Origin: Basidiobolus meristosporus CBS 931.73
Taxonomy: Eukaryota; Basidiobolomycota; Basidiobolomycetes; Basidiobolales; Basidiobolaceae
Length of the DNA stretch: 64,000 nucleotides
Direction of reading: 5' to 3'
NCBI GenBank assembly: GCA_002104905.1
Contig: MCFE01000044.1
Location: 124,001-188,000 of the forward strand
The notes under the pieces: model-generated
Seen by the model: the letters and a program-made list of their open reading frames with translations, nothing else
What the model was told of the DNA's origin: nothing
Databases searched by the model: none
Part shown: piece after piece, positions 34,875 through 44,894 of the stretch
Position numbering within the stretch: the stretch's first letter is position 1
Layout: every line of letters starts with the position of its first letter
Translations under genes and position numbers: made by a program

Positions 34875-36382
34875 TTAGCTGTTGGCCTTGGCGTTCTCCA
34901 CTAGCCCCTTGAGCTCGGAGGATTCCGATAGCTTTTTCAATAAATTGTATATCAATGGGATGAAGTTGTGTCTTCTCCTAGCGTTCTCTTTCTGTGGGCA
35001 TAGAGGTTGAGGATCAGCAGGCGCTTACCATGATGGAAGCATGTGGTGCTAATAGATTACCTTCCAGCGATGAAGCTTCTCTTCCTCATATGAGAGCTCA
35101 TGCTGAAGCATGGCTTTTTGATTTTGAAGCTCCTGGATGCTTTCCTCGAGCTCCTTGGAGGGCCCCTTGAATCAAAGGTTAATCGCAGGTACGGATTGAG
35201 CGTTGGGTTGATGCCATACCTCGGCTTGCATCTTTTCCATGGCCTCTATCTTCGTGTCGAGCTCGCAGATATCCTGATAGTAGAGATCGACCGGATCCTT
35301 GGTAACCGCCATCAAGTTGAATCGAATCTCGGAGGAGGCATAGCTGGAGTTGAGTCGGTCATTAGTTTGGAAAATGGCAGCCTCCATGGTCAGTCTTACT
35401 TACGTCGCCATGCGATCCTGAATGATGGGACGAATCTTTTGCAACCAATCTGCGTCCGTGCATGGGCCTAATCATGCAAAAGTGAGTGATCGTGCAGCTT
35501 GTACTATCCAAACTCATGTACGTACCCAAGTTGATAGGATTAGGCTTTAACCCGTCTAACTCGTAAAGGGTACCATTGATAGGCATGTAAGTGATGAAAT
35601 GAAATACGTCATCCTTCTCGGTGGCCGGTAGGGGCGTCTCGTTTTCAAAAGGATCGTATCTAAACTCCATGTTAGGTACTCAACCATGCTACCTCCTATA
35701 TCGGATCAACCAACTAACCTGGCAAAGCTATTATGAACCGTACGAATGGTATCACTATTGGAGATGGCTAATCCTCTCATCTAGTAGGGCTCGTTAACAA
35801 CACTGTAAGTGAAATTGTATCCATAGGGAAGCAACCTACTTCCGGTGAGAAATCCCCAGCAAAGCTTTTGAAGTTCGTGAGTTCACTGCCCAAGTCAATG
35901 TCCTTCGCGTTTAAAAGGATAGAAAGAATCGCTTGTGTGGCACATGCATTATTGATCACCTAGACAGGCTTGGGTTCAGTATCAATGAGGTTGGTGATGA
36001 GGCTCACGAGATATATCGACCTGGTGCGCAAAAAAAACCCCATCGTCGTTATCGTGGTCGCTGGTGGCGTGCTCCTGAGTAGGGTTGCCTCCACTTTGCC
36101 ATTTGAAAAGAAAAACTAGTCCATATACATGTCTTAAAAAGCGATTAATATTCTACTTGCAAGGCGGTGTTTTTGTAAGCTATGAGGAATTACTTTAGTT
36201 GACTCAAGGTCTCGTCATCCAAACTCCACACCTCCTCAACGCGAATCCCCTTCGCCCCCATGTTCGAGATAAGCTCTGTGAACACGCCTAGAGTGGAAAT
36301 GAGTAGGACATCCACAGTGCTACTTAAAAGTTGGGGTAATACCTGGATCACTCTCTATTAAACACCATGAACCGTCTGCCAT
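34875..36382 (-). CDS. UCHL5: proteasome-associated deubiquitinase UCHL5/UCH37
   Basis: Ten exons from 36343-36382 to 34875-34991, all phases consistent; 323 aa against 329 in human. The UCH domain begins [20 protein letters not shown]. The catalytic residues are present: Gln/Cys in [17 protein letters not shown], His in [20 protein letters not shown] and the following Asp. The C-terminal ULD-type tail has IRFNLMAV, coiled-coil helices and [20 protein letters not shown], the region that binds Rpn13/ADRM1. UCH37 trims ubiquitin chains at the 19S proteasome and also associates with INO80. It is absent from budding yeast, so its presence is informative. Confidence 0.95.
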
Positions 36383-36608
36383 AATGGATATAGGTTTGGA
36401 AGATTCAATATATGAAGCCACATAGGTATCAATTTATTGCTAGTAATTATACTATTTACACATAGGAATGTGACGTAACAATGGTAGGTGGATTCGCTCG
36501 CAGCATTCATAAGTTGTGCAAACAGAAAAAAAAGTTTACCTTGAAAACCATTTCCGCCAGGTCATGTGACCAGACACCAGATTTTTGAAGCAGACAAATA
36601 CTAGTGAC
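36383..36608. promoter_or_regulatory. divergent promoter UCHL5 / SF3A1
   Basis: Only about 226 bp lie between the UCHL5 start and the first SF3A1 ATG. A GGTCATGTGACC palindrome at about 36560 and a GTGACGT element (CRE/ATF-like) at about 36470 are visible. Either could serve both genes; use is not shown. Confidence 0.5.
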
Positions 36609-39368
36609 ATGAAATCAGTTCGTACTTCGTACACATACACGATGCTTGCTGTTGCGGATCCTGCGATGACAACCGAGCCTGCAGCAGGGGTGAACGGGAT
36701 CGAAACAGAAGATTCAAACTCCCAACCTGAGGTTGCGGTAATCTACCCCCCTCCCGATGTTCGAAGTATCCTTTTTGTTCAGTCACTTGAGAAAGAGCAG
36801 CTTGTTTATGAGTGCTCCGTGCAGATTGGATTTTTTGGCGGCAAAAGAAGCCCGTTTTCTGAACTGATTATGGTCAATTCACCCTTCCAGTGGTATCCTT
36901 AACCCATCCTTTACTTTGTTTACAGCCGTCGTCGATAAAGCTGCGTCATTTGTGGCTCGTAATGGTATCCAGTTTGAGGAGCGCATTAGAGAGAGATCAA
37001 GGACTGAACCAAAATTTTGTTTCTTAAATCCCAATGATCCTTATCACGCGTATTATCAACTAAAGATCAAAGAGTTCAAGGAAGGAACAGGTAAGGATTG
37101 CTGCTGATCACAGCTTGGTACATTGATATACGCCTGTACCTAACCAGCTATAGAACACACGGACTAACCCCTCTTCATAGCTCCCGCGCAACCTGTAGTT
37201 AAGGTAGAGCAGGAAACGACTATCGTCGAGCCAGCTCCCAAGATCGTACCAAAAGAGCCGGCACCATTTGAATTCATTTGTGAGATGCCAGCTATTTCGG
37301 CTCAAGATCTGTAAGTTAGCATCTGTATACCTAGTCACCGATCCGAAAACTTTGATCCTCATACTCACGTGAATCCGGCTAGGGACATTCTGAAGTTAAC
37401 CGCGCAGTTTGTCGCACGTAACGGTCGCCAGTTTATGAATTCATTGGCCCAAAGAGAACAGCGCAATTATCAATTCGATTTCTTGAGGCCAAACCATAGT
37501 CTTTTCAATTACTTCACCAAGCTGGTGGAGCAATACACGAGAGTCTTGCTGCCACCTAAGGACTTGAATAGCAGACTCAAAGAGAACGCCGAGAACAAGT
37601 ATCAGGTATATTTCAATGTTAAGCCCGTGGCGCCTATATCGAGTTACTTAGCATCAATCGGATCGATTAGGTCATTGATCGAGTTATGGAGCGCGTGGAG
37701 TATGTTACTTACATGGAGGCTGAGAAGAAAAAGGCGGAAGATGAGGAGGAGCAGGAAAGACGTAAGTATACACAGTAGGGCCAGTTTGTTGAGAAGCGTC
37801 TGGAAACTAACAAGGTTGCTGTTTTCAGTCGCCTACGCTACCATCGATTGGCATGACTTTGTTATTGTGGAGACGGTGGAGTTCTTAGAGGCTGACGAAA
37901 CCATGGAGCTTCCACCACCCATGAGCTTGACAGAGCTCGAAAGTATGTCTCTGGCTCAAAAGAAAATGGCATCGATGTTTGGTCCGGAATCGACTGTGGA
38001 GGACAAGAGTGGGGATGTGGATATGGATGTAAGCGCTGTTGCTTTATTCTGGCGAATGACCTGCACCTGTGCTTAACTATATTAATACTGAATTGTTTAG
38101 ATGGATGATGATGTCGACATGGAAGACGATGATGGGCCAATTGTGGAGGTCAAACCTCCGGATGCCACCGGCCCCATCAAGATTCGTAAAGATTATGTTC
38201 CCAAAGCACTTGCCGGCAGAGCACCTTCATCTTCAGAGCCAACTCAAATCTGTCCACGCTGTAACCAGGCGATCCCTGTGTCAGAGATGGATGAGCACGT
38301 TCGTATTGAACTTCTCGATCCTAAGTGGAAGGAACAAAAAGAGGCCGCAGAGGCTAAGAAGAAGGATAGCAACTTGTTGCAAGAAGGAACCGACGTGGCT
38401 AAATACCTTCAGAACTTTGCCGATTTCCGTTCGGATGTGTTCGGTAGCGAGGAAGTTGGAATCGGCCAGAAGGTTGGTGAGGATGCTGCCAGGCAGAGGC
38501 AGGAGGAGAAGAGTAAAGTCATTTGGGATGGTCATTCTACATCCATCAATATTGCCACACAGCGAGCACAAGCAGGCTCATCCTTCGAGGAACAGATTGC
38601 AAATATCCATAGAAGCAAGGGTCTCATCGGAGAGACTGAACATGGCTTTGGCCCACAGCACCCCAACCAGCCTGGAGTTGCTCAGCACCCTCCCGTCGCA
38701 TATCCTTACGGACAACCACCCATGCCAGCTGCGCCTGGCGGCGTACCACCTGTTCCTGGTGCTCGGCCCATGTATCCTGGATACCCTTATTCTCAGCCTA
38801 TACCAGGGTATCCTGGTATGCCGCCACCAATGGGCATGTATCCTGGACCAGGGTTCCCACCTAATGGCCCCGGAGTCCCACCGCCTCCACCAATGGCCGG
38901 TTACGGCCAGCCAGGTGATGAAGAGTATGCTGAAGGACCAGATAGCAAGAAGTTCAAGACCGAAACCTCCCTATTTGTATCTGCAGACGAGTGGTTGAGC
39001 ACACATCCGGTAGAGTATTCAGCGTAGCAGCTTTACAGCAGCCACTTGACTGACCTCATTTTGTGAATACATAGGGACCTGCCACGCTCTACATTCAAAC
39101 CCCGGCCGTGCCAGATAAGCCAGAGTGGAAGCTGAATGGGGAAACGCTCACACTGGAAGGGCTGGAGCTAAGCTCTCTGGTGTCGGAGCTGAAGCAGAGA
39201 GTAGCCGATCTTCTTGGAATGCCATCTGGGCGACAGAAGATCACCACTCCCCCGGGCAAAACGACCAGCAACATCCCAATGAAGAATCAACTTTCCTTAG
39301 CTTACTACAATATTCAAAATGGAGATACATTGATATTAGGAATGAAGGAACGAGGTGGAAGGAAGTAG
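36609..39368 (+). CDS. SF3A1: splicing factor 3A subunit 1 (Prp21/SF3a120)
   Basis: Eight exons: 36609-36765, 36926-37090, 37181-37310, 37383-37605, 37671-37761, 37829-38028, 38101-39009 and 39075-39368; about 722 aa. Two SURP domains: VDKAASFVARNGIQFEERI with FLNPNDPYHAYY, and LKLTAQFVARNGRQFMN with FDFLRPNHSLFNYF. Then come a charged helix, DWHDFVIVETVEF, CPRCNQAIPVSEMDEHVRIE and a Pro/Gly-rich stretch. A C-terminal ubiquitin-like domain ends in GMKERGGRK. SF3a is part of U2 snRNP and stabilises branch-site binding. Intron 1 (160 nt) is longer than usual. In-frame ATGs at 36642 and 36666 are alternative starts. Confidence 0.92.
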
Positions 39369-39619
39369 ATCGTTCAATGGAATCCAAATGAATTTGTCTA
39401 CTTGTATAAAATAATCAATGATCATATTAGTATAAAATTCAATAAAACTCCATGAAAATGGACTCGTTTTCTGATGGTGTGAGCTTACTCACCCATCCCT
39501 TTCTGATTGAAACCATGGTTCCCGTTGCTTCGCGAAGTTTATGGAACGAAAGGGCTGGGGCTTTATTGACTGAGTCAACGACGTGGTGATCAAAATCTGT
39601 GCGGGCCGAAGAAGTGTGG

Positions 39620-40270
39620 TTACACCTCTGGTAAAATCATGGTCACATATACACTTGACTGCTTTAGCTGGCGCTCCCACACCGTTTCCCCCGTTTCGCA
39701 GTTCAACCCAAATACCTTGTTCCCGGCACCCACATACACCAACTGTCTGGCAAGGTCGAACAGCAAAGTGGGCAACCCTCTTCCACCGCCAGAGAGACGA
39801 TTTTCCCAAACCAACTGGCCACTCTGCAGGTCCAGGCCGCGGACATTCCCGTGGGAGCCAACGAATACCATGGAGTTGAGAAACTGCCGACTATCTGCAG
39901 CGTTTGCAAATAAATCCCCGCTAGAGGAGTGGCCAGTGTGAGGCGAGTATGGGGGCAGGGTAGGTTTGCTGGTCAGTACAGCGATGGATAGATCTTCATA
40001 ACCCATCCCAAGGAGCTTGTCCTTCAATAACATTGTCCCATCGACGCAGCTGAGGGCGAACAGCTTTCCTTTCACCCCAGCATAGAGTACCTCACACTGC
40101 GCTACGTCGCAAAACAGCGAGATTAAACTATTCCTAGAGCTGATTCGAGTCTTCCAAACAACGGACCCGGTGTACCGCTCCAAGCCGTACACTCGGCCAC
40201 CAACCGCACATATTAGAAGGTTGCCTGGATGGTAAGGGGTGCTTCCCTGGCATTCAGCGATAAGTGTCAT
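39620..40270 (-). CDS. PQQ-like beta-propeller repeat protein
   Basis: Intronless, 216 aa. Four degenerate PQQ-type blades are visible, each with the W/Y-G-L-x-x-x-T-G-x-x-W pattern: VYGLERYTGSVVWKT, LFALSCVDGTMLLKD, VRGLDLQSGQLVWEN and VFGLNCETGETVWER. No signal peptide, membrane segment or catalytic domain. Four blades are too few for a full propeller, so it may dimerise or be a fragment. Similar repeats occur at the C-terminus of acyl-CoA synthetase family member 4 (AASDH); it could be a relic of that. The biological role is unknown. Confidence 0.7.
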   Translation of the reverse strand: MTLIAECQGSTPYHPGNLLICAVGGRVYGLERYTGSVVWKTRISSRNSLISLFCDVAQCEVLYAGVKGKLFALSCVDGTMLLKDKLLGMGYEDLSIAVLTSKPTLPPYSPHTGHSSSGDLFANAADSRQFLNSMVFVGSHGNVRGLDLQSGQLVWENRLSGGGRGLPTLLFDLARQLVYVGAGNKVFGLNCETGETVWERQLKQSSVYVTMILPEV

Positions 40271-40973
40271 GGTATTGACTGGTGGTGGAGTTGATTGACA
40301 TAAATGGGATGATGACCAAATACATGACTAATTCCGATGCGAGTTGACCCGGTCACATGACCGGCATTGGGTAAACTGCCTGGTGGACACCCCGACTACT
40401 GGAGAGCGGAGATTCTCAGATCAACACACTGACGAGAAACCGTCCTCCGTACGAGTCGCCCTTCGCTATCACACACGACAAGTCGAGTCCAACGAGTTTT
40501 TAATCAATTGATGGATGATGCTTGATTCAATCAATGTGTAGGGCTCAGTTGACTTTGGCGCGAGTGATTGATCTGTAAAGTCGAGCCAGGAGTGGCAAGC
40601 ATGTACCTTGGTAGTGGTGATGTGAGGTGGTGCCACAAACTACGAAATAAAAGCTTATTACATTGTTGCCTCGCGCAGCAGATGCCCCCGGGACTTCAGC
40701 ATGGATAGAGTGAGAAGTAGGAAAACGAATGGGAATCAGATACGCGAATTGGTTACTGATCAGCGAGCTGATGCGGCGGGGGAGGTGGTGTTTGAATTGG
40801 AGAGAGTGTATATATTATCTAAGACTATCTAGCCGTATGTTTAGGGTCGCCTTGGAGTTTGGAATTGAACTCTCTCGAAAACTCTTTAAATATCGGCCAA
40901 CGCTGTCTCCCAATCCCTTGCCGAGGGATTTTCTACGCCACGAAGATCTACTCCATTCACGGTTGCCTCCCAG
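40271..40973. other. intergenic divergent region PQQ-like / GATA
   Basis: About 700 bp between divergent starts. A GGTCACATGACC palindrome lies at about 40352-40363. The DNA just before the GATA ATG ends in a pyrimidine tract and CAG, so an unseen upstream exon of the GATA gene cannot be excluded. Confidence 0.4.
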
Positions 40974-42221
40974 ATGCAGCATCTACCCTATTTTAGTGAG
41001 CTAGAAACTGAAGCCTGCCCTCCTTCCACCCAGGTAGACAACCCCGTATTCAATCTATACCCCTCTGAACAAACGTCCAGCGAACCTGAGAGTCCTGAAT
41101 TCTTCCAGGGGGCCACCCTTCCCAACAGCACTCTATTGCTTGAAGATGAGACGCGTCGTGGTTAGTTTGCTCGTCCCTGACTCCCCTTGACATCACTGAG
41201 CTCACCATCTCCAGATTATTTAAGCGCCTTTCAACCCATCCAATTGTCCGGCCCAAGCTACTTCCTTGAAAAGGTATCACCCTATATACCCACCACCACC
41301 AACGATCTATACATGCCAAGGTCCCAGCCAAAGGCGTTGCAGCAGACGCCTGCCGATCTTGCCATGAGCTATGCCATGGGATCGGCCCTGCCCACCTCCA
41401 GCCCAGGGCCATCCCGAGATCCTTACATCTTCCTTAACAGCGAGGGGAATGCGACTTTTCCCGAGGGGAATTCTGGTGGGTGCGATGTTGTCCCACCATC
41501 GCGAAACAAAGCTAACCGCCGCCTCCATATAGACTATCATTATTATCATCCACGCCTTGTTCCCGAACTCGTATCCGACTTCAACTCAGGTAACAAATCA
41601 ATCGCCCTGCCTTAAAACACATCATACTCAGATTCCATGCCAGAGGTGCCACTAAGCCACACCGAGCCGATGTGGAATTTCGGTAGAGCATTGAAGGTTC
41701 AGCCGTATCAATCCAATTCATGCTTTTTTAATCTACCGCATAATCAAACCAACCACGACGACGATCGCCCACCGAAGAAGAAGGCCCGCACCGCCTCTGT
41801 GAAGAAGCCGGCGGACAATCGGGAATGCTCCAACTGCCACTGCACAAGCAGTCCGAGTTGGCGAAGATGTGAGGCTGGTCAGATGCTGCTTTGCAACGCG
41901 TGTGGTTTATAGTACGTCTCCATCCCACCCCCATTATCGGCCGTTGATCTCTGGTATTAATGTTCAGATTCCCACCATTTTCCTTACCTGTTTAGCCAGA
42001 AGCTTCACCATCGACCAAGGCCATGGTACGTATCAAGCAACGGTCAGATCAAGGTACTGAGGAGCACCACGAACCATCAAAATTGTGCGAACTGCGGTAC
42101 ACAGGACACCCCGCTGTGGAGGCGTGGGGAGGACGGACAGGTTTTGTGCAATGCTTGTGGGTTGTTTCTAAAGCAGCATAAAACCCAGCGTCAATTACAC
42201 AGCCAAGACGCTGTGTGCTGA
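40974..42221 (+). CDS. GATA-type transcription factor with two zinc fingers
   Basis: Five exons: 40974-41160, 41215-41475, 41533-41589, 41632-41911 and 41996-42221; 336 aa. Two C-terminal GATA fingers. Finger 1, [19 protein letters not shown] then [14 protein letters not shown], has an 18-residue loop with two extra Cys. Finger 2, [19 protein letters not shown] then [14 protein letters not shown], has the usual 17-residue loop. A basic stretch [13 protein letters not shown] precedes finger 1. The protein stops only 14 residues after finger 2. Two-finger fungal GATA factors include the iron regulators (SreA, Fep1), but the Cys-rich inter-finger segment typical of those is absent. Targets unknown. 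Confidence 0.88.
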
Positions 42222-42398
42222 ATCTCGGAATGTTTCGAGCGAGGTCAACTTCATGAACAGTCTATCTCTTAAAAATTATCAACCTTATCTTCCCACCAGC
42301 TTTTGAAAAAAATAACCCCCTTAACTTTATCTTCTTTATTTGCCTTTTTTTCAGTGTGAAATAAACCCTTTTGTAGTGTTTTCAAGTATATCTATGCT

Positions 42399-42930
42399 TC
42401 ATGGCTTCTCTACCACCACCGAAACCCCCGACTGGCTGGAGTAACCCTGGATTCTGGGCCCTAGTAGGGAGTCGGTTTCCTCTGAGGGACAGTTACTTCG
42501 GTCGTAATCGAAGGAACTAATAGAGGAGTCGAAGAAAGAGTCAGTGCTAGAGCTCATCGTCACAGAAGCGGCGTCTGATACTTCATACTGCTGCATGGAA
42601 TTCCCCTTGTGCATGGAGTAGGAGGCGCAGTTCGGGTCTTCCTGTGGGTTAGAAGGGAAATACGCTTTGTACTGGCAGAGAGAAAAGAAAAGATCAATGA
42701 ACTCTAAGTAAAGAAACGTTTGAAATGGACCTCACTATTACTAGAAGCACTCCAATAGCCGCAGCGAAAAGAACGAGTAGCTCGACACGGCCCAAGTAGT
42801 AGGTAGAAACGAGCAGACTGCCCATTAGAAGGATCCCGCCAGAGAGAGTTTTCAGGAGATTTATTGGTTTGGTGTTTTGGCAACGCCTCATCATTAAATA
42901 CCTCTGGCTGCCTGTTCCATTGTTTAGCAT
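42399..42930 (-). CDS. small membrane protein, unknown
   Basis: Two exons (42736-42930 and 42399-42671) with consistent phase, 155 aa from the ATG at 42930. Two adjacent hydrophobic segments (TLSGGILLMGSLLVSTYYLG and VELLVLFAAAIGVLLVI) form a probable helical hairpin. They are followed by a Ser/Asp-rich cytoplasmic-type tail. The frame stays open further upstream to about 43050 and reads WRLPWAHINAWFFFDNLLAE, so an additional 5' exon is likely and the true N-terminus is unresolved. No family recognised. Confidence 0.6.
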
Positions 42931-43141
42931 GATCCTAGGGGAAATTGATGTGCCACCGCTATGAAGGTGTAAGCACTCGGCCAATAAGTTGTCGAAAAAG
43001 AACCATGCATTGATGTGAGCCCACGGCAGCCTCCAAGTGTCCGTTTGATTGGCTTAGACTATTTACGAGAAGAAGCATCAATATCCTCAGGGATGGTAAC
43101 ACAAGGGGATTTTATTCTCGGGTTAGAATGGTAGCCCTCAG

Positions 43142-44514
43142 CTATGAACTATATCGAGTTCTATCGTACTGTTCTGGGGTGGGGAATACCGGAACATTGT
43201 AAGGCTCACGCTCATCCATATACCTTTCAGGCATCGGCATTCCCATAGTGTCATTAGAATGGTTGTTCGCAGTTGGAAAGGCTGGGAACGGTGTTGGGAA
43301 CTCCACGTATGGATCTGGCATCGACATGTTCATGTGGTTAGTTGAAAGCCCGTGGTCCAGCGCAGGGAATGGAGGTGCTTGCAATCCATTCCAACCTAGG
43401 ACCTAATATTTGAATTAAGAAACCGATCAAGTGAAGATCCAATGTTTCAGGTGCTTACTGGAGGTCCAGAATGTTGTGCTTCGGTTGAGGGTGCATGCTC
43501 CTTCCTTTGGGTCGGATTGTGGCCAAGCGGAAGAGTTGGGGAATCATTTGATTGATTGATTGGAGGCAATGGCTTTTCTGCGAATGAAGGGAAACTCTGG
43601 GTAGAGGAAAGTGGCGGAGGTTGCGTGGGCTTTTCATTGTACGACTGATGTATAGGCTGCTTCCAGTTATCGGAATTGGAAGGTGAAGGCCCAGATGATT
43701 TCGTTGGAATAGCCCCAATCCCTTGAGAACCAGGCTTACCAGAGATATCTGCATTCAAGCTTAATGACGAGGTATTGGATACCAAGTTTTGCAACGCATC
43801 CTGCGAAGGGGTGGTGAGAGCTGGGTTGTTTGATGGCTGGCTTAGTGGCTTAGTGGTAGAGGCCGGACCGGGTTTCATTGTTGCGCTGTGATTGGCTGCA
43901 ATGGGATTAGTATGGGTTGGCTTCGCTGCAGCCGCTTGTGGTCTTACAGCCAGATTAACCGGTACTGGAGTAGAAGCTACAGGCTTCTTTCCGTCATCAG
44001 TAGGTTTGCGTGAGCCATCCTAGAAAAGAAAAGATTTCAATGGGAGAGCTTCAACAGAAGCGTAGGATAAAAACTCACTGATGGGTAGTACGTGAATTCC
44101 AGATAAATCTCACCCGCTGCAGTACCCTTATTAGTTATGGGAAACCAGGCTTCCAAAGGATTAGCGAAATTCTACTTGAAGAAATAAGGTGGAGCGGTGA
44201 GAATTACCGTCATAGGTGTACTGGGCGAGGATTTTCTTAAGTTCCAATACACACTCTCCGATAAACGCATGAGTTCTTAGGTTTTCATCATAGCACTGAA
44301 TTCCCAATCTGTCGCGCCCTTCCACAATATTGAAGGTGACAACTTCGTTCCAGGTGGGTTTTTGGCCACCGTTATCGTCGGCCCGTATGCGCTGGGCATT
44401 AGCATTGTATTCGAACTGCAAGAAAGGATCTTGCTTTCCGACCTTTTGAACCACCATCAGGTCACGACCGCCGCAGCATTTTACCTCCAATATTCCCTGT
44501 ACCTTTGTAGTCAT
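43142..44514 (-). CDS. C2-domain, proline-rich protein resembling Inn1/Fic1
   Basis: Four exons: 44208-44514, 44079-44149, 43459-44019 and 43142-43402; 399 aa (yeast Inn1 is 409). The N-terminal C2 domain has GILEVKCCGGRDLMVVQKVG, KQDPFLQFEY, PTWNEVVTFNIVEGRD, FIGECVLELKKIL and AGEIYLEFTYYP. The rest is disordered, Pro/Ser-rich with many PxxP motifs such as KPTQPPPLSS and EKPLPPINQS. A single C2 domain plus PxxP tail is the layout of Inn1/Fic1. These bind SH3 proteins of the cytokinetic ring and couple ring constriction to septum formation. The assignment is architectural; other C2-only proteins are possible. Confidence 0.75.
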
Positions 44515-44894
44515 GAAAGCAGAAATGAAGTAACTGTGTTCAAGTTGCGAGAGTCAAATCGTCTCGTATAAATACCCCCCTTGGATGCAGGTCTATACCC
44601 CTTCTATCCATGGCCATTATCCTGAGACATGTGACGAAAATAGCCTGTGTGACATTGGCTATCTCTGCCACACTGTACCTTTGTGAACCCTTGATCATGT
44701 CTTGAAATATAAACACCAGACAGCCAGTACAGTTTGCCTATTGAGCATAACATAAACACTGGTGGACATTGAGCACCTTGCAAGTCACAATTTATGAAAC
44801 CCAGTTTGGGTAACACCACCACATCACGACAACATGATTATAATTATTGACTGAGCTTACAACGTGTGGGCGAATCTTCCTTCGATGCAATCAT
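44515..44894. other. intergenic spacer
   Basis: 380 bp between two co-directed minus genes: promoter of the C2 gene side and 3' end of the DHTKD1-like gene. No further feature recognised. Confidence 0.4.

Noticed and set aside
44150-44207. A 36-nt intron and apparent frameshift in the C2 gene
   Set aside because: Using the downstream acceptor at GGAAG gives a 58-nt intron and restores the C2 strand in frame, so no frameshift is needed.
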